Assembly (NCBI GenBank): GCA_934526065.1
Contig: CAKSZX010000006.1
Coordinates: 1 to 64,000 of the forward strand
Direction of reading: 5' to 3'
Source of the DNA: an uncultured Oscillospiraceae bacterium
GTDB taxonomy: Bacteria; Bacillota; Clostridia; Oscillospirales; Ruminococcaceae
Length of the DNA stretch: 64,000 nt
A program made the position numbers and the translations under genes. Below the pieces are notes generated by a model. That model had not been told where the DNA came from and ran no database searches. It saw only the letters and a program-made list of their open reading frames with translations. Each line of letters starts with the position of its first letter. Positions within the stretch are counted from its first letter, which is position 1. Below are positions 32,618 through 41,174 of this stretch, piece after piece.

Positions 32618-33310
32618 TTATTTTGTATTATTAAATTTGTTTGCCAAAAGATATACACACCGTGGCAAAAGCCCGAACAAAGCCACAAACAGCATTAAAA
32701 TTTTACTGCACATACTGAAAAACAGCTCCTCCGGCAACATATTTATCATGGTGCTTTCGGCAGGGTCTAACAGCCACAGGTCGTTGTGGAAGAACACATG
32801 GTGGAACCCTATCCAAAAACGGTTAAAATCCACTGCAAACATAATTCCAAGGACAAGGGCAATCAGCAAAAACAGCACAAGGCTGAATTTATAGCCGGCT
32901 TTTGCATTTTGCCAAAATTCCCTTTTGTCTTGCTTTTTTAAAAACAAAAAAGCATAACAGCCAAGGCTTACACCGCCAAGCAGATACATTGCCCTTTGGG
33001 CGTTTTGATACAAGGCCTTAACATCTATCATGTGCAAGGTTTCTCTCTCGTAAAAAACCTGTTCTTTGACGCCGTTTTTTGTGACGATAAGGCTTAAATC
33101 CTCTCTTTTGTCATTTAAGTAGTCCAAAAACAGCTGGGTGGTTTTTTCCAAATCCTGCCGGTTCATACCGGTGGCCTGTTCCACATTGTTTTTGGCGTAC
33201 TCTTTTATGTAAAAACTTTTTATGTTCACCACTGTAAACACTGATACAAGTACCGAGAATACCAGCAGCGACACGGCCCCAAGCCGTGATATAATCTTTT
33301 TGCCCTTCAT
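32618..33310 (-). CDS. lit: Lit-type / TIGR01906 integral membrane protein (putative lipoprotein intramolecular transacylase)
   Basis: 230 residues with four membrane segments (about 8-30, 105-125, 140-160, 205-225). The motifs ETLHMIDVK (His92) and FHHVFFHNDLWLLDP, followed by LPEELFF, match the DUF1461/TIGR01906 family, which includes Lit. Lit moves an acyl chain on mature lipoproteins from glycerol to the N-terminal cysteine amine, giving the lyso form that evades TLR2 recognition. The His-rich motif is the proposed active region. The start overlaps the stop of the upstream aldo/keto reductase by one base. Several lipoproteins encoded in this window would be possible substrates. Family assignment is firm; the transacylase activity is inferred. 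Confidence 0.75.
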   Translation of the reverse strand: MKGKKIISRLGAVSLLVFSVLVSVFTVVNIKSFYIKEYAKNNVEQATGMNRQDLEKTTQLFLDYLNDKREDLSLIVTKNGVKEQVFYERETLHMIDVKALYQNAQRAMYLLGGVSLGCYAFLFLKKQDKREFWQNAKAGYKFSLVLFLLIALVLGIMFAVDFNRFWIGFHHVFFHNDLWLLDPAESTMINMLPEELFFSMCSKILMLFVALFGLLPRCVYLLANKFNNTK

Positions 33311-34407
33311 TATTTGATTTCGCTAAACTCCGCCGCAATTTTTTTCATTATTTCAGGAATTTCCAATCTCTGTGGGCAGACCCTCATACACTTTTTGCAG
33401 TTTACGCAATCGGCAGGCTTCTTTTCAAGTTTTTCTATTTCGTCCAATGTTCTTCTGCTGTTTTTAAACAGACACCAGTCGTTATAAATCCTGAAAATCT
33501 CCGGTATATCAAGACCGGCCGGACAAGGCATACAGTAACGGCACTTTGTGCAAGGCACGGTTACAAAGCTGTTTATGTCATCCATAACATCTTTTATAAC
33601 TTTTTCCGCCTTTTCATCCATGGGGATAGGATTTTTGGCTGTCGCCACATTTTCCACAACCTGCTCCATTGTGCTCATACCGCTTAATACAACTTTTACG
33701 CCTTTAATGTTAAAAGCATAGCAAAGCCGCAAAGCCGGTGCGCTGTTTTTGCCGTAAGCATTTTCAATTTCGGTTATGGCGTCAGGGACACATCTTGCAA
33801 GAAAACCGCCTCTTATAGGTTCCATAACGAATATCGGCACATTGTGTTCCGCCGCAAGGTCTATAAGCTGCTGTGCGTCGCCGTTAGCAACATCATAGTA
33901 ATTGAGCTGCAACTGAACAAAATCCCAATCTTCCCGGTCAAGAATTGTCTTTAAAACATCCCGGCTGTCGTGGAAAGAAAAACCCAGGTGCTTGATTTTA
34001 CCCAGTTTTTTCTGCTCTTTCAAATAGTCCAAAACCCCGAAATCCAAAACCTTTTGCCAATTAGCTTTATTTAAAGCGTGGCAAAGGTAGTTGTCGAAAT
34101 ATTCAACCTGACATTTTTCAAGCTGCTTTTCAAAAATTTCCTGTACTTCCTCTTTCTTTTCGATTTTGGACATAGGCATTTTATCCGCCAGCCAAAAACT
34201 TTCACGGGGATATTTTTTAAGGGCTTTGCCGATAAAAATTTCGCTTTCTCCGTCGTGGTAAGGCCAAGCGGTGTCAAAATAGTTTATGCCGTTTTCGTAG
34301 GCGTAGTCTATCATTTTTTCAGCCAAAACACAGTCAATTTTACCATCCCGGTTTACAGGCAAACGCATACAACCGAAGCCGAGTTTGCAGGTGATATTCT
34401 TTTCCAT
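33310..34407 (-). CDS. Aldo/keto reductase with C-terminal 4Fe-4S domain
   Basis: 365 residues. The N-terminal AKR TIM barrel (about 1-270) has the Asp/Tyr/Lys/His-type residues in GINYFDTAWPYHDGESE, LADKMP and CHALNK. The C-terminal ferredoxin-like domain has Cys clusters CTKCRYCMPCP and CVNCKKCMRVCP, enough for two clusters, although the second group lies near the end. This fusion is common in anaerobic Clostridia and probably exchanges electrons with ferredoxin; the substrate is unknown. First gene of a two-gene unit with the Lit-type protein. Confidence 0.88.
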   Translation of the reverse strand: MEKNITCKLGFGCMRLPVNRDGKIDCVLAEKMIDYAYENGINYFDTAWPYHDGESEIFIGKALKKYPRESFWLADKMPMSKIEKKEEVQEIFEKQLEKCQVEYFDNYLCHALNKANWQKVLDFGVLDYLKEQKKLGKIKHLGFSFHDSRDVLKTILDREDWDFVQLQLNYYDVANGDAQQLIDLAAEHNVPIFVMEPIRGGFLARCVPDAITEIENAYGKNSAPALRLCYAFNIKGVKVVLSGMSTMEQVVENVATAKNPIPMDEKAEKVIKDVMDDINSFVTVPCTKCRYCMPCPAGLDIPEIFRIYNDWCLFKNSRRTLDEIEKLEKKPADCVNCKKCMRVCPQRLEIPEIMKKIAAEFSEIK

Positions 34408-34538
34408 AATAAAGCCTCCTTACAGTTTTACATTTTAAACCCTAAATTTATTTTATCACACTTTTTTATGTTGTCACCTGCTTTTTATTGAAAAATGTGG
34501 TAATTTTATTGATATATTGTAAATTTTTCGCCGTATAA

Positions 34539-34567
34539 TTGATTTTTGCCCTCTTTAAATGTATAAT
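34539..34567 (+). promoter_or_regulatory. Promoter of the rpe-Rnf-like operon
   Basis: TTGATT (34539-34544), 17-base spacer, TATAAT (34562-34567), 43 bases before the rpe start. Confidence 0.75.
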
Positions 34568-34610
34568 AACATAGATAAAATATGCAAATCCTTAAAAGAG
34601 GTTGATTTAT

Positions 34611-35267
34611 ATGATAAAAGTTGCTCCGTCAATCCTGTCGGCAGATTTTGCCGCCTTGGGTGACGATGTTAATAAAGTTCTTTTGGCAGGGGGAGATTGG
34701 GTACATATTGATGTTATGGACGGCGTTTTTGTGCCTAATATTTCTTTGGGTCTGCCTGTTGTAAAGAGTCTGCGCAAGGTTTGCGACGGCTTTTTTGATG
34801 TTCATCTTATGATTGTAAACCCTAAAAAATATGTAAATCGGTTTCGTGAAGCCGGTGCGGATATGATAACATTCCATGTTGAAAGTTGCGAAAGCGACGG
34901 GGAAATTCTTGAAACCGTGAAGCTTATAAAAGAACGGGGTGCAAAGGCCGGTATAGTTATAAAACCCGGCACACCTGCGGAAAGGGTGCTTAAATTTATC
35001 CCCGACGTGGATATGATTTTGGTTATGAGTGTAGAACCGGGCTTTGGCGGGCAGAAATTTATCCCCCGGGCGGAGAACAAGATAAGAGAGATAAGAGAGA
35101 GAGCAAACCGGCTTGGTTTGTATGACTTTTTGATAGAAGTTGACGGCGGTATAAACCGGGAGACAGGTAAAATTTGCACCGATGCCGGGGCGGATGTATT
35201 GGTTGCCGGCAGTTATGTTTTCGGCAGCGATTACCCCCGGGCGGCCATAGCAAAATTAAAGGAGTAA
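34611..35267 (+). CDS. rpe: Ribulose-phosphate 3-epimerase
   Basis: 218 residues from the ATG at 34611 (AAAGAGG at 34595-34601); a TTG nine bases earlier is less likely. Interconverts ribulose 5-phosphate and xylulose 5-phosphate in the pentose phosphate pathway. Barrel motifs: APSILSADF, HIDVMDG, DVHLM, VMSVEPGFGGQKF and DGGI, with the catalytic Asp and metal-binding His residues in place. It is followed after 13 bases by the RnfD-like gene. In most Firmicutes rpe sits next to rsgA/prkC, so the arrangement here is unusual. Confidence 0.96.
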   Translation: MIKVAPSILSADFAALGDDVNKVLLAGGDWVHIDVMDGVFVPNISLGLPVVKSLRKVCDGFFDVHLMIVNPKKYVNRFREAGADMITFHVESCESDGEILETVKLIKERGAKAGIVIKPGTPAERVLKFIPDVDMILVMSVEPGFGGQKFIPRAENKIREIRERANRLGLYDFLIEVDGGINRETGKICTDAGADVLVAGSYVFGSDYPRAAIAKLKE

Positions 35268-35280
35268 GAGAGAGTAAAGA

Positions 35281-36555
35281 ATGGCAAATACTAACACTAT
35301 AACTAAGTCCGACAGCCATTATAATTCCATGGTTGCGGCACTTTTACCGATAGCCCTGTATGCAAGCATCTTGTATTCTTCCAGGGTTTGGTTGATTTGT
35401 ACCGTTGCGGCGGTTACGGCTCGTGCCTGTGATGTGCGGGTTATGTCTTTGAGAAAAATCCCACTTGACACACGGGACAGAAGCAGTATAGTTGCGGCTT
35501 TTACATTTGCGCTTATGTTGCCGGTTACTGTACCGCTGTACATAGTTGTTATGACGGTGGCAATTGTTATCGTCATAGGTAAACATGCCTTTGGCGGCAA
35601 AGATGTTTATCCTTTTAACCTGTCCGCTTTGGCAATGTGTGTTGCGGCGGTAAACTGGCCGGATGAAGTTTTTAAGGCGGTGCAGCCTTTTACATCTGTT
35701 GATTTTTGGTCCGGCGCAGCACGGAGCACCGTTACCGGCGCTTCACAGATAAAGGCCGGCGGCATACCGTATATTTCAAATTTAGATTTGCTCATAGGCG
35801 ACTACGCCGGGGCAATGGGCACTTCCTTTATCCTTTTGATAGCGGTAATCGGGGTTGTTTTAATAATAAATAAAAAAATAACATGGCATGTGCCGGTTAC
35901 ATTCCTTGCAACCTGTACGATATTTGCGTTTTTGTTCCCACAGATATACGGCGTTTCAAGGCTTTTCAGCGTTAAGTTTGAAATTCTCGCAGGCAGCCTT
36001 ATGTATGCCGCTGTGTTTATGCTTACCGAGCCTGCCACAACACCTAAAACCCCTAAGGCAAAAGTGGTGTTCGGCATTGTGTCCGGTATTCTCACAATGA
36101 TATTCAGATATTACGGCAGCTACGAAATCGGCGTTTGCTTTGCTATTTTGATTGTAAATGCTACCGAAAACTTCTGGGACAGACTTTTTGACGGCGTTGT
36201 TTTTGAAAATATTAACCATGCGGTTCACAGCGTGGCGGAAACTGCCGAACACAATATAGAAAAGCGTGTTGAACGGTACAAAGAAGAACATACCGATAGA
36301 AAATCAGCGGCTAAAACCAAAATAAAGACCGAAAAGGCCATTGAAAATGCCAAGGACAAACTTCAGGCAAAGAACACCGTCTCTGCGGTTAAATCTACTT
36401 TGGATATAATAGGCGAGGCAGAGGATCACCTGGACGATGTGGAATTTTCCACAAGGACAATAGATGTTGACGAGGCCTTGCGTCGGTTTGACCAAAAGTA
36501 CGGCGACAAAAGTGTAAAAATAAAAAAGAAAACAGACAATGGGGAGGGTAAATAA
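35281..36555 (+). CDS. RnfD-like membrane protein with long C-terminal extension
   Basis: 424 residues. About nine membrane segments (residues 15-330) of the RnfD/NqrB fold: KHAFGGKDVYPFNLSALAM corresponds to the conserved KHLFGG..FNPAA region, and GDYAGAMGTSFILL to the GxxGETSxL region. The flavin attachment motif S/TGAT of RnfD appears as STVTGAS, with Ser155 in place of the flavinylated Thr. After the last helix comes a charged, probably coiled-coil tail of about 100 residues (330-424), not usual in RnfD. It overlaps the RnfE-like gene by one base. Subunits B, C and G of a normal Rnf complex are absent from this operon. Confidence 0.8.
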   Translation: MANTNTITKSDSHYNSMVAALLPIALYASILYSSRVWLICTVAAVTARACDVRVMSLRKIPLDTRDRSSIVAAFTFALMLPVTVPLYIVVMTVAIVIVIGKHAFGGKDVYPFNLSALAMCVAAVNWPDEVFKAVQPFTSVDFWSGAARSTVTGASQIKAGGIPYISNLDLLIGDYAGAMGTSFILLIAVIGVVLIINKKITWHVPVTFLATCTIFAFLFPQIYGVSRLFSVKFEILAGSLMYAAVFMLTEPATTPKTPKAKVVFGIVSGILTMIFRYYGSYEIGVCFAILIVNATENFWDRLFDGVVFENINHAVHSVAETAEHNIEKRVERYKEEHTDRKSAAKTKIKTEKAIENAKDKLQAKNTVSAVKSTLDIIGEAEDHLDDVEFSTRTIDVDEALRRFDQKYGDKSVKIKKKTDNGEGK

Positions 36556-37208
36556 TGGAAAAAAACAGCTACATTCCCTATGACCCAAAAGATTGGGAAA
36601 GCGTTACAAGAAGAAATAAGGTAATACTTTCAAACCCGATATTTATAAAAGGTTTGGCTCTTGCGCCTGTTGCGGTTGCCGCAACAACATTGCAAAACAG
36701 CCTTATATTGTCCCTTTGTGTTTTTCTCTTGCTGACACCTACAAGAATGGTAACATCTTTTATAACAAGAAAGATGAGCGTGCCGTTGAAAACATTTTTC
36801 TACCCCATGGTATCGGCTGTTATCTTTGCCTTTGTCTACTATGCCATGTATAAAATGATAGGCACACGGGCTCTTTCACTTGGCACATATCTGCCAATAT
36901 TGGTTGTTGACCCGCTTATAGTTAAAAACTTTGAAAAAACAAGAAAAGAATCTTTTAAATATTCCGTTATAAACGGTTTGAGAAACACCGCAGGCTTTAT
37001 ACTTGCCTGTGTTATCATCGGCAGTGTGAGAGAAATTTTGGCTTTCGGCACACTTGGCGGTTTTGAAATAACAAGTGTTTCTCTGTTGCCTATGGCACAA
37101 ACCGGTTTCGGCGGATTTTTGATAATCGGCGTAATAAGCGCACTGTGGCATTCCATGGTGGAAAAACGCCACGCAAAATTTTTAAACGGTACAAAGGGGG
37201 CAAGATAA
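36555..37208 (+). CDS. RnfE-like membrane protein lacking iron-ligand cysteines
   Basis: 217 residues, six membrane segments. RnfA/RnfE-family features: NPIFIKGLALAPVAV aligns with the usual NP.L.QLLGLCP.LAV, and LPILVVDPLIVKN with LPLIVVNCIILGR; GSVREILAFGTLGG is the conserved REILGxGTLFG region. The two cysteines that hold the intramembrane [2Fe-2S]/Fe centre in Rnf and Nqr are Ala37 and Pro120 here. It is flanked without gaps by the RnfD-like and RnfA-like genes. Membrane fold is clear, but electron transfer through the usual centre looks impossible. Confidence 0.8.
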   Translation: MEKNSYIPYDPKDWESVTRRNKVILSNPIFIKGLALAPVAVAATTLQNSLILSLCVFLLLTPTRMVTSFITRKMSVPLKTFFYPMVSAVIFAFVYYAMYKMIGTRALSLGTYLPILVVDPLIVKNFEKTRKESFKYSVINGLRNTAGFILACVIIGSVREILAFGTLGGFEITSVSLLPMAQTGFGGFLIIGVISALWHSMVEKRHAKFLNGTKGAR

Positions 37209-37820
37209 ATGCAAAAAGCAATATTGTCTTTTTTCAGCTATACATTTTTGGCTCTTGCGGCGGAAAATGTTATATTCTACCGCTGTTTGGGTATCTCAAA
37301 CGGTTTGCGTGTTCTCAATAACCCTAAAAAAGACCTTTGGTATTTTTGCGGTTCTCTTACGGTTTTTCAGCTTTTAAACAGCATTTTGGGCTATCTTGTG
37401 GCTCCGCTTTTGAGAAGTGAAAAAATGTCTCAATACGCCCGCTATGCAAGCCCTGTGATTTTTGTTATCATCTGCACGGTAGGCTACCTTGTTGTGGTAA
37501 CGGTGCTGGCTGTTGTTATGAAAAAATCCGATTTTAAGAGGATTATATATTCCCTTACCGGTGCTTCAATAAACACGGCCATTGTGGGTACGGTTATTTA
37601 CAGCACAGGCCGGGGTCTTGACCTGCCTCAGACAATAGGTTACGCATTGGGTTCAAGTATAGGCTTTTTACTGGCCATGCTTTTAATAAGCGAGGGCGAA
37701 AAAGAAATACACGACGATATGGTGCCCCACAGTTTCCGTGGGTTGCCTATAACCCTTATTTATATATCAATTATAGCATTGGCAATTTACGGCCTTACAG
37801 GCCACACAACAGTTCTTTAA
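37209..37820 (+). CDS. RnfA-like membrane protein lacking iron-ligand cysteines
   Basis: 203 residues, six membrane segments, starting directly after the RnfE-like stop codon. AAENVIFYRCLGISNGLRVL aligns with the RnfA motif VNNFVLSQFLGICPFLGV; the ligand Cys is Ser30, with a Cys at 26 instead. ASINTAIVG aligns with TTNCAVLG; the second ligand Cys is Thr123. It thus shares the loss seen in its RnfE-like partner. The pair presumably still forms the inverted-topology heterodimer typical of RnfA/E. Confidence 0.8.
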   Translation: MQKAILSFFSYTFLALAAENVIFYRCLGISNGLRVLNNPKKDLWYFCGSLTVFQLLNSILGYLVAPLLRSEKMSQYARYASPVIFVIICTVGYLVVVTVLAVVMKKSDFKRIIYSLTGASINTAIVGTVIYSTGRGLDLPQTIGYALGSSIGFLLAMLLISEGEKEIHDDMVPHSFRGLPITLIYISIIALAIYGLTGHTTVL

Positions 37821-37832
37821 TGGAGGTTTTCC

Positions 37833-38960
37833 ATGGCAAAAGGAGACAGACCCGTTAAAATTAAAAGATACGGGGATATTCGTGAAAAGAATATAAAACG
37901 AGCCGGCAAGGCAAAAAGAATTTTCGGCTTTTTAGCTTTGCTTTTGGCGCTTTTCGCCATAGGCTTTTTGGGCACAAAGGCGATTTCGGCAATAGCTAAA
38001 AACAGAGGAGCATCTTCCGCAGTTTCTTCGGATACACAGTCGGATATTGCTGAAAGCAGCTCAAATACCGGCGAGGACAGCGCCTCACAGCCTGAGGACA
38101 GCAACGGAGAAAATGTTGTAACCCCCACAGGCAAAACAAGAATTTACCACTATGTAAACTCTCAAAGTTTAACAAGTGACGCCGGCATTGACGGCGCAAT
38201 CACCGCCGCCAAAAATGCAGGGGCAAACTGCCTTGTATTTGATTTGAAAAACAGCGACGGATACCTTTTGTATCGGTCGGCTAATCAATACGGTTCACAG
38301 CTTGTTTCCCCGGATACCGTTATAGATGTAAAAGCGGTAGTGAAAAAGTGCTCCGAGAACGGCATAACACCTGTTGCACGCATTTACACATTTGAAGACA
38401 AGATGATTTCTACCATAGAGCGATCAACTGCGGTTATGTATCAGGGTACAGATACACGCTGGCTTGACAACAGTGCGGCGTTAGGCGGCAAGGCATGGGC
38501 AAACCCGGCAAGCACCGTTATGCAGCAGTACATTGTTGACATAACCGAAGAAATTATGTCTTTAGGGGTAAAAGAGATTATCTTTGCAGGCTTCCAAACT
38601 CCTACCGGTTACAGCCTTGACAAGCGAGATTTCGGCACAACCAACGACCGGGTTCTTGCAAATATGAAGAGCCTTATCGTCACATTGCAATCAAGAGTTT
38701 CCGCACAGGGCGGTTACAGCTCATGGCAGATAAATTGGCAGGCGGTAACAGGCGGCGACTATCGGCAGTATATAGTTCATCCATATCAGCTTGGCATACA
38801 TGACTTTGTTATAACCGCCACAACAGAGGAAATCTCCGGAGAAAACGGAATATCTCCTCTTAAAACCGCACGGAATAATGATGAAATCAATACCGTAACC
38901 CTTTGGGTAACCGACGGTGCCGGCGGCGAAGGCAGTGAACTGGGCAATTACTTTGTATAA
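37833..38960 (+). CDS. Membrane-anchored TIM-barrel glycosidase-like protein (DUF4015 type)
   Basis: 375 residues. Basic cytoplasmic start, one membrane helix (about 28-50), a Ser/Asp/Glu-rich linker (55-100), then a barrel-like domain (about 105-375) beginning TRIYHYVNSQSLTSD and containing GANCLVFDLKNSDGYLLY, TPVARIYTFEDK, NPASTVMQQYIVDITEEI and VKEIIFAGFQTPTG. This is the layout of the putative glycoside hydrolase family often labelled DUF4015. The usual acidic residues for hydrolysis cannot be assigned with confidence. It starts 13 bases after the RnfA-like gene with TGGAGG, so it belongs to the same operon and lies outside the membrane. Confidence 0.65.
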   Translation: MAKGDRPVKIKRYGDIREKNIKRAGKAKRIFGFLALLLALFAIGFLGTKAISAIAKNRGASSAVSSDTQSDIAESSSNTGEDSASQPEDSNGENVVTPTGKTRIYHYVNSQSLTSDAGIDGAITAAKNAGANCLVFDLKNSDGYLLYRSANQYGSQLVSPDTVIDVKAVVKKCSENGITPVARIYTFEDKMISTIERSTAVMYQGTDTRWLDNSAALGGKAWANPASTVMQQYIVDITEEIMSLGVKEIIFAGFQTPTGYSLDKRDFGTTNDRVLANMKSLIVTLQSRVSAQGGYSSWQINWQAVTGGDYRQYIVHPYQLGIHDFVITATTEEISGENGISPLKTARNNDEINTVTLWVTDGAGGEGSELGNYFV

Positions 38961-38981
38961 TTTTATAACATAAAACAAATT

Positions 38982-39010
38982 GCGGCTCTTTAAAAGAGCC
39001 GTGATTTGTA
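38982..39010 (+). terminator. Terminator of the rpe-Rnf-like operon
   Basis: GCGGCTCTTTT/AAAGAGCCGT stem followed by a short GATTTG stretch; moderate strength. Confidence 0.65.
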
Positions 39011-39040
39011 ATTGTTGTTTTGTATGGTGAAATTGAATTT

Positions 39041-39742
39041 ATGGAATACTCAACGGAAATTTTGGCTCACGGCACAAAGGTGTGCATAAACAATACTCAT
39101 CGTTTCGGTACCGACGCCTTTCTTTTAAGCGACTTTGCCCGGGTAAAATATCGGCAAAGGGCAATAGATATAGGTACCGGCTGCGGAATTATTCCCCTGC
39201 GCTGGAAAGATTTCGGTCATAAAGGCCTTGCGGTAGGTGCGGAAATAGATCGGGACGGCACACGGCTTTTAAATGAGAGCATAAGGCTTAACGGATTTGA
39301 AAATTTAAAGGCGGTAAACTGTGATATAAGACAGTATAAAAGCGATATTTTGTTTGATGTTGTAACTTGTAATCCGCCGTATTTTACATCTGGCAAACCC
39401 AAAGACGATGCTGTAAAGGCCACATTTCGTCATCAGTTTACTTTAAATGATAATGATGTTGCCCGGGCGGCTTACAGGTTGTTAAAGGACAACGGGAAGC
39501 TGTGCCTTTGCCAAAGACCGGCTCGGTTGGCAACGGTTTTTTATGCCATGAAGCAAAATAAAATAGAACCTAAGATTATAAGATTTGTCCGCCAACGCAA
39601 AGACAGCCGGGAACCATGGCTTGTGCTTGTGGACGGGAGAAAAAACGGCGGTGCCGGCCTTACGGTTATGCCGGATTTAATCATGGAAAATCCTCGGGGC
39701 GGTTTTTCACAGGAGATACTCAAAATCTACGGCAAATTATGA
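39041..39742 (+). CDS. tRNA1(Val) adenine-N6 methyltransferase-like protein (YfiC/YabB type)
   Basis: 233 residues from the ATG at 39041, with GGTGA ten bases before; a TTG 21 bases earlier is an alternative. S-adenosylmethionine-binding motif AIDIGTGCGIIPL and the N6-adenine methylase motif TCNPPYF. FGTDAFLLSDFA near the start is typical of TrmN6. It is followed by rsmI, the same order as yabB-yabC in Bacillus, which supports a translation-related role. Confidence 0.85.
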   Translation: MEYSTEILAHGTKVCINNTHRFGTDAFLLSDFARVKYRQRAIDIGTGCGIIPLRWKDFGHKGLAVGAEIDRDGTRLLNESIRLNGFENLKAVNCDIRQYKSDILFDVVTCNPPYFTSGKPKDDAVKATFRHQFTLNDNDVARAAYRLLKDNGKLCLCQRPARLATVFYAMKQNKIEPKIIRFVRQRKDSREPWLVLVDGRKNGGAGLTVMPDLIMENPRGGFSQEILKIYGKL

Positions 39743-39804
39743 TTTTAATAAATATTACATATTGTATATAAAATGACTACATCAATTTACGGAAAGGAAA
39801 ACAC

Positions 39805-40656
39805 ATGGAACAGGGAAAACAGGGGATTTTATATGTTGTGGCAACGCCTATCGGCAATCTTAACGATTTGACCCCAAGAATAAGGCAGGCCTTTGAGGAG
39901 GCGGATTTTATAGCCGCCGAGGACACAAGGGTAACGGTTAAACTTCTCAATCACTTTGATATAAGAAAGCCCATGGTCAGCTATTATGCCCATAATTTGC
40001 GTGATAAGGGCGATGAAATCATAGACAGAATCATAGCCGGGGAAACCTGTGCCGTTTGCAGTGACGCAGGCACGCCGTGTGTTTCCGACCCGGGGGAAAT
40101 TTTGGTTAAGCAGGCACACCGCCGGGGAATTAAAGTTGTGCCGATACCGGGGCCAAGCGCCGTTATAACTGCCCTTTGCGTAAGCGGACAGGACACAGGC
40201 AGATTTTGCTTTGAGGGTTTTCTCTCTGTTGTAAAAAAGCAGAGAGCCCGGCATTTGGAAGAAGTAAGGTACGAAAAAAGAACCATGATTTTTTACGAGG
40301 CGCCTCATAAACTGTTAAACACACTTAAAGACTTTGCGGAATATTTCGGCAGAGACAGAAGTTTGACAGTGGCAAGAGAGCTTACGAAAATCCACGAGGA
40401 GATAAAACTTACCACTGTTGGCGAGGCCTTGGATTTTTACACGGAAAATCCGCCAAAAGGAGAATTTGCACTTGTTGTGGCCGGCTATGTTCCCCCTGCG
40501 GAAGAAGAGGCCACCCTTGAAACATTGACCGAAAAGTGCATTGAACTGATGGAAACCAAGGGAATTTCCATAAGTGAGGCGGCTAAAAAGGTATCACAGG
40601 GAACAAAATTTTCAAAGAGCGAAGTGTACAAAGCGGTACAAAATACCAAAGAGTAA
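39805..40656 (+). CDS. rsmI: 16S rRNA (cytidine1402-2'-O)-methyltransferase
   Basis: 283 residues; methylates the ribose of C1402 in 16S rRNA near the decoding centre. Tetrapyrrole-methylase fold: VVATPIGNLNDLTPR at the start, AAEDTRVT, SDAGTPCVSDPG, IPGPSAVITALCVSG and FYEAPHKL, all typical. C-terminal small helical domain (ISEAAKKVSQGTKFSKSEVYK). Ribosome-binding site GGAAAGGA. Confidence 0.95.
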   Translation: MEQGKQGILYVVATPIGNLNDLTPRIRQAFEEADFIAAEDTRVTVKLLNHFDIRKPMVSYYAHNLRDKGDEIIDRIIAGETCAVCSDAGTPCVSDPGEILVKQAHRRGIKVVPIPGPSAVITALCVSGQDTGRFCFEGFLSVVKKQRARHLEEVRYEKRTMIFYEAPHKLLNTLKDFAEYFGRDRSLTVARELTKIHEEIKLTTVGEALDFYTENPPKGEFALVVAGYVPPAEEEATLETLTEKCIELMETKGISISEAAKKVSQGTKFSKSEVYKAVQNTKE

Positions 40657-40668
40657 GGGGAACGGAAA

Positions 40669-41163
40669 ATGAAATATCTGGTTTTAAGCGATATTCACGG
40701 GGACAGAAATTATTTAAACCGAGTTTTAGCTCAGGTGCCTGATATTAAGAATATTATATTTTTAGGTGACGGGCTTTCCGAAATGCTTGATGTAAAAAGG
40801 CAAAATCCGGAATATAATATTACCGCCGTTACCGGTAACTGTGATTTCCTAAAAGATGTGCCTTCCCAGGAAATTTTAAATATAAACGGATACCGTGTTC
40901 TTGTTTGCCACGGCGACGGCTATTATGTAAAAATGGGCTTATTGCCTATAAAAAAGGCTTGCAGAGAGCTGAAAGCCGATGTTGCTCTTTTCGGCCACAC
41001 TCACAGGCCGTATTACGAATATGACAACGGGCTTTACCTGTTTAATCCGGGCAGTGTTACAATTTCCCCCGCAACCCTTACAACCTGTTACGGAATAGTT
41101 GATTTTTCCGGCAATCGGCCTGTTTTTGAACACAGAGAAATAGATGTCCTTAAAAGAGATTAG
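40669..41163 (+). CDS. YfcE/MJ0936-type phosphodiesterase
   Basis: 164 residues. Metallophosphoesterase motifs in order: LSDIHGD, FLGDGLSE, VTGNCD, CHGDGY and FGHTHRPYY, giving a two-metal site in a single-domain enzyme. NPGSV is typical of the YfcE group, cytosolic phosphodiesterases active on model substrates. It lies 12 bases after rsmI and ends at a bidirectional terminator. Confidence 0.9.
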   Translation: MKYLVLSDIHGDRNYLNRVLAQVPDIKNIIFLGDGLSEMLDVKRQNPEYNITAVTGNCDFLKDVPSQEILNINGYRVLVCHGDGYYVKMGLLPIKKACRELKADVALFGHTHRPYYEYDNGLYLFNPGSVTISPATLTTCYGIVDFSGNRPVFEHREIDVLKRD

Positions 41164-41174
41164 AATATAAAACT

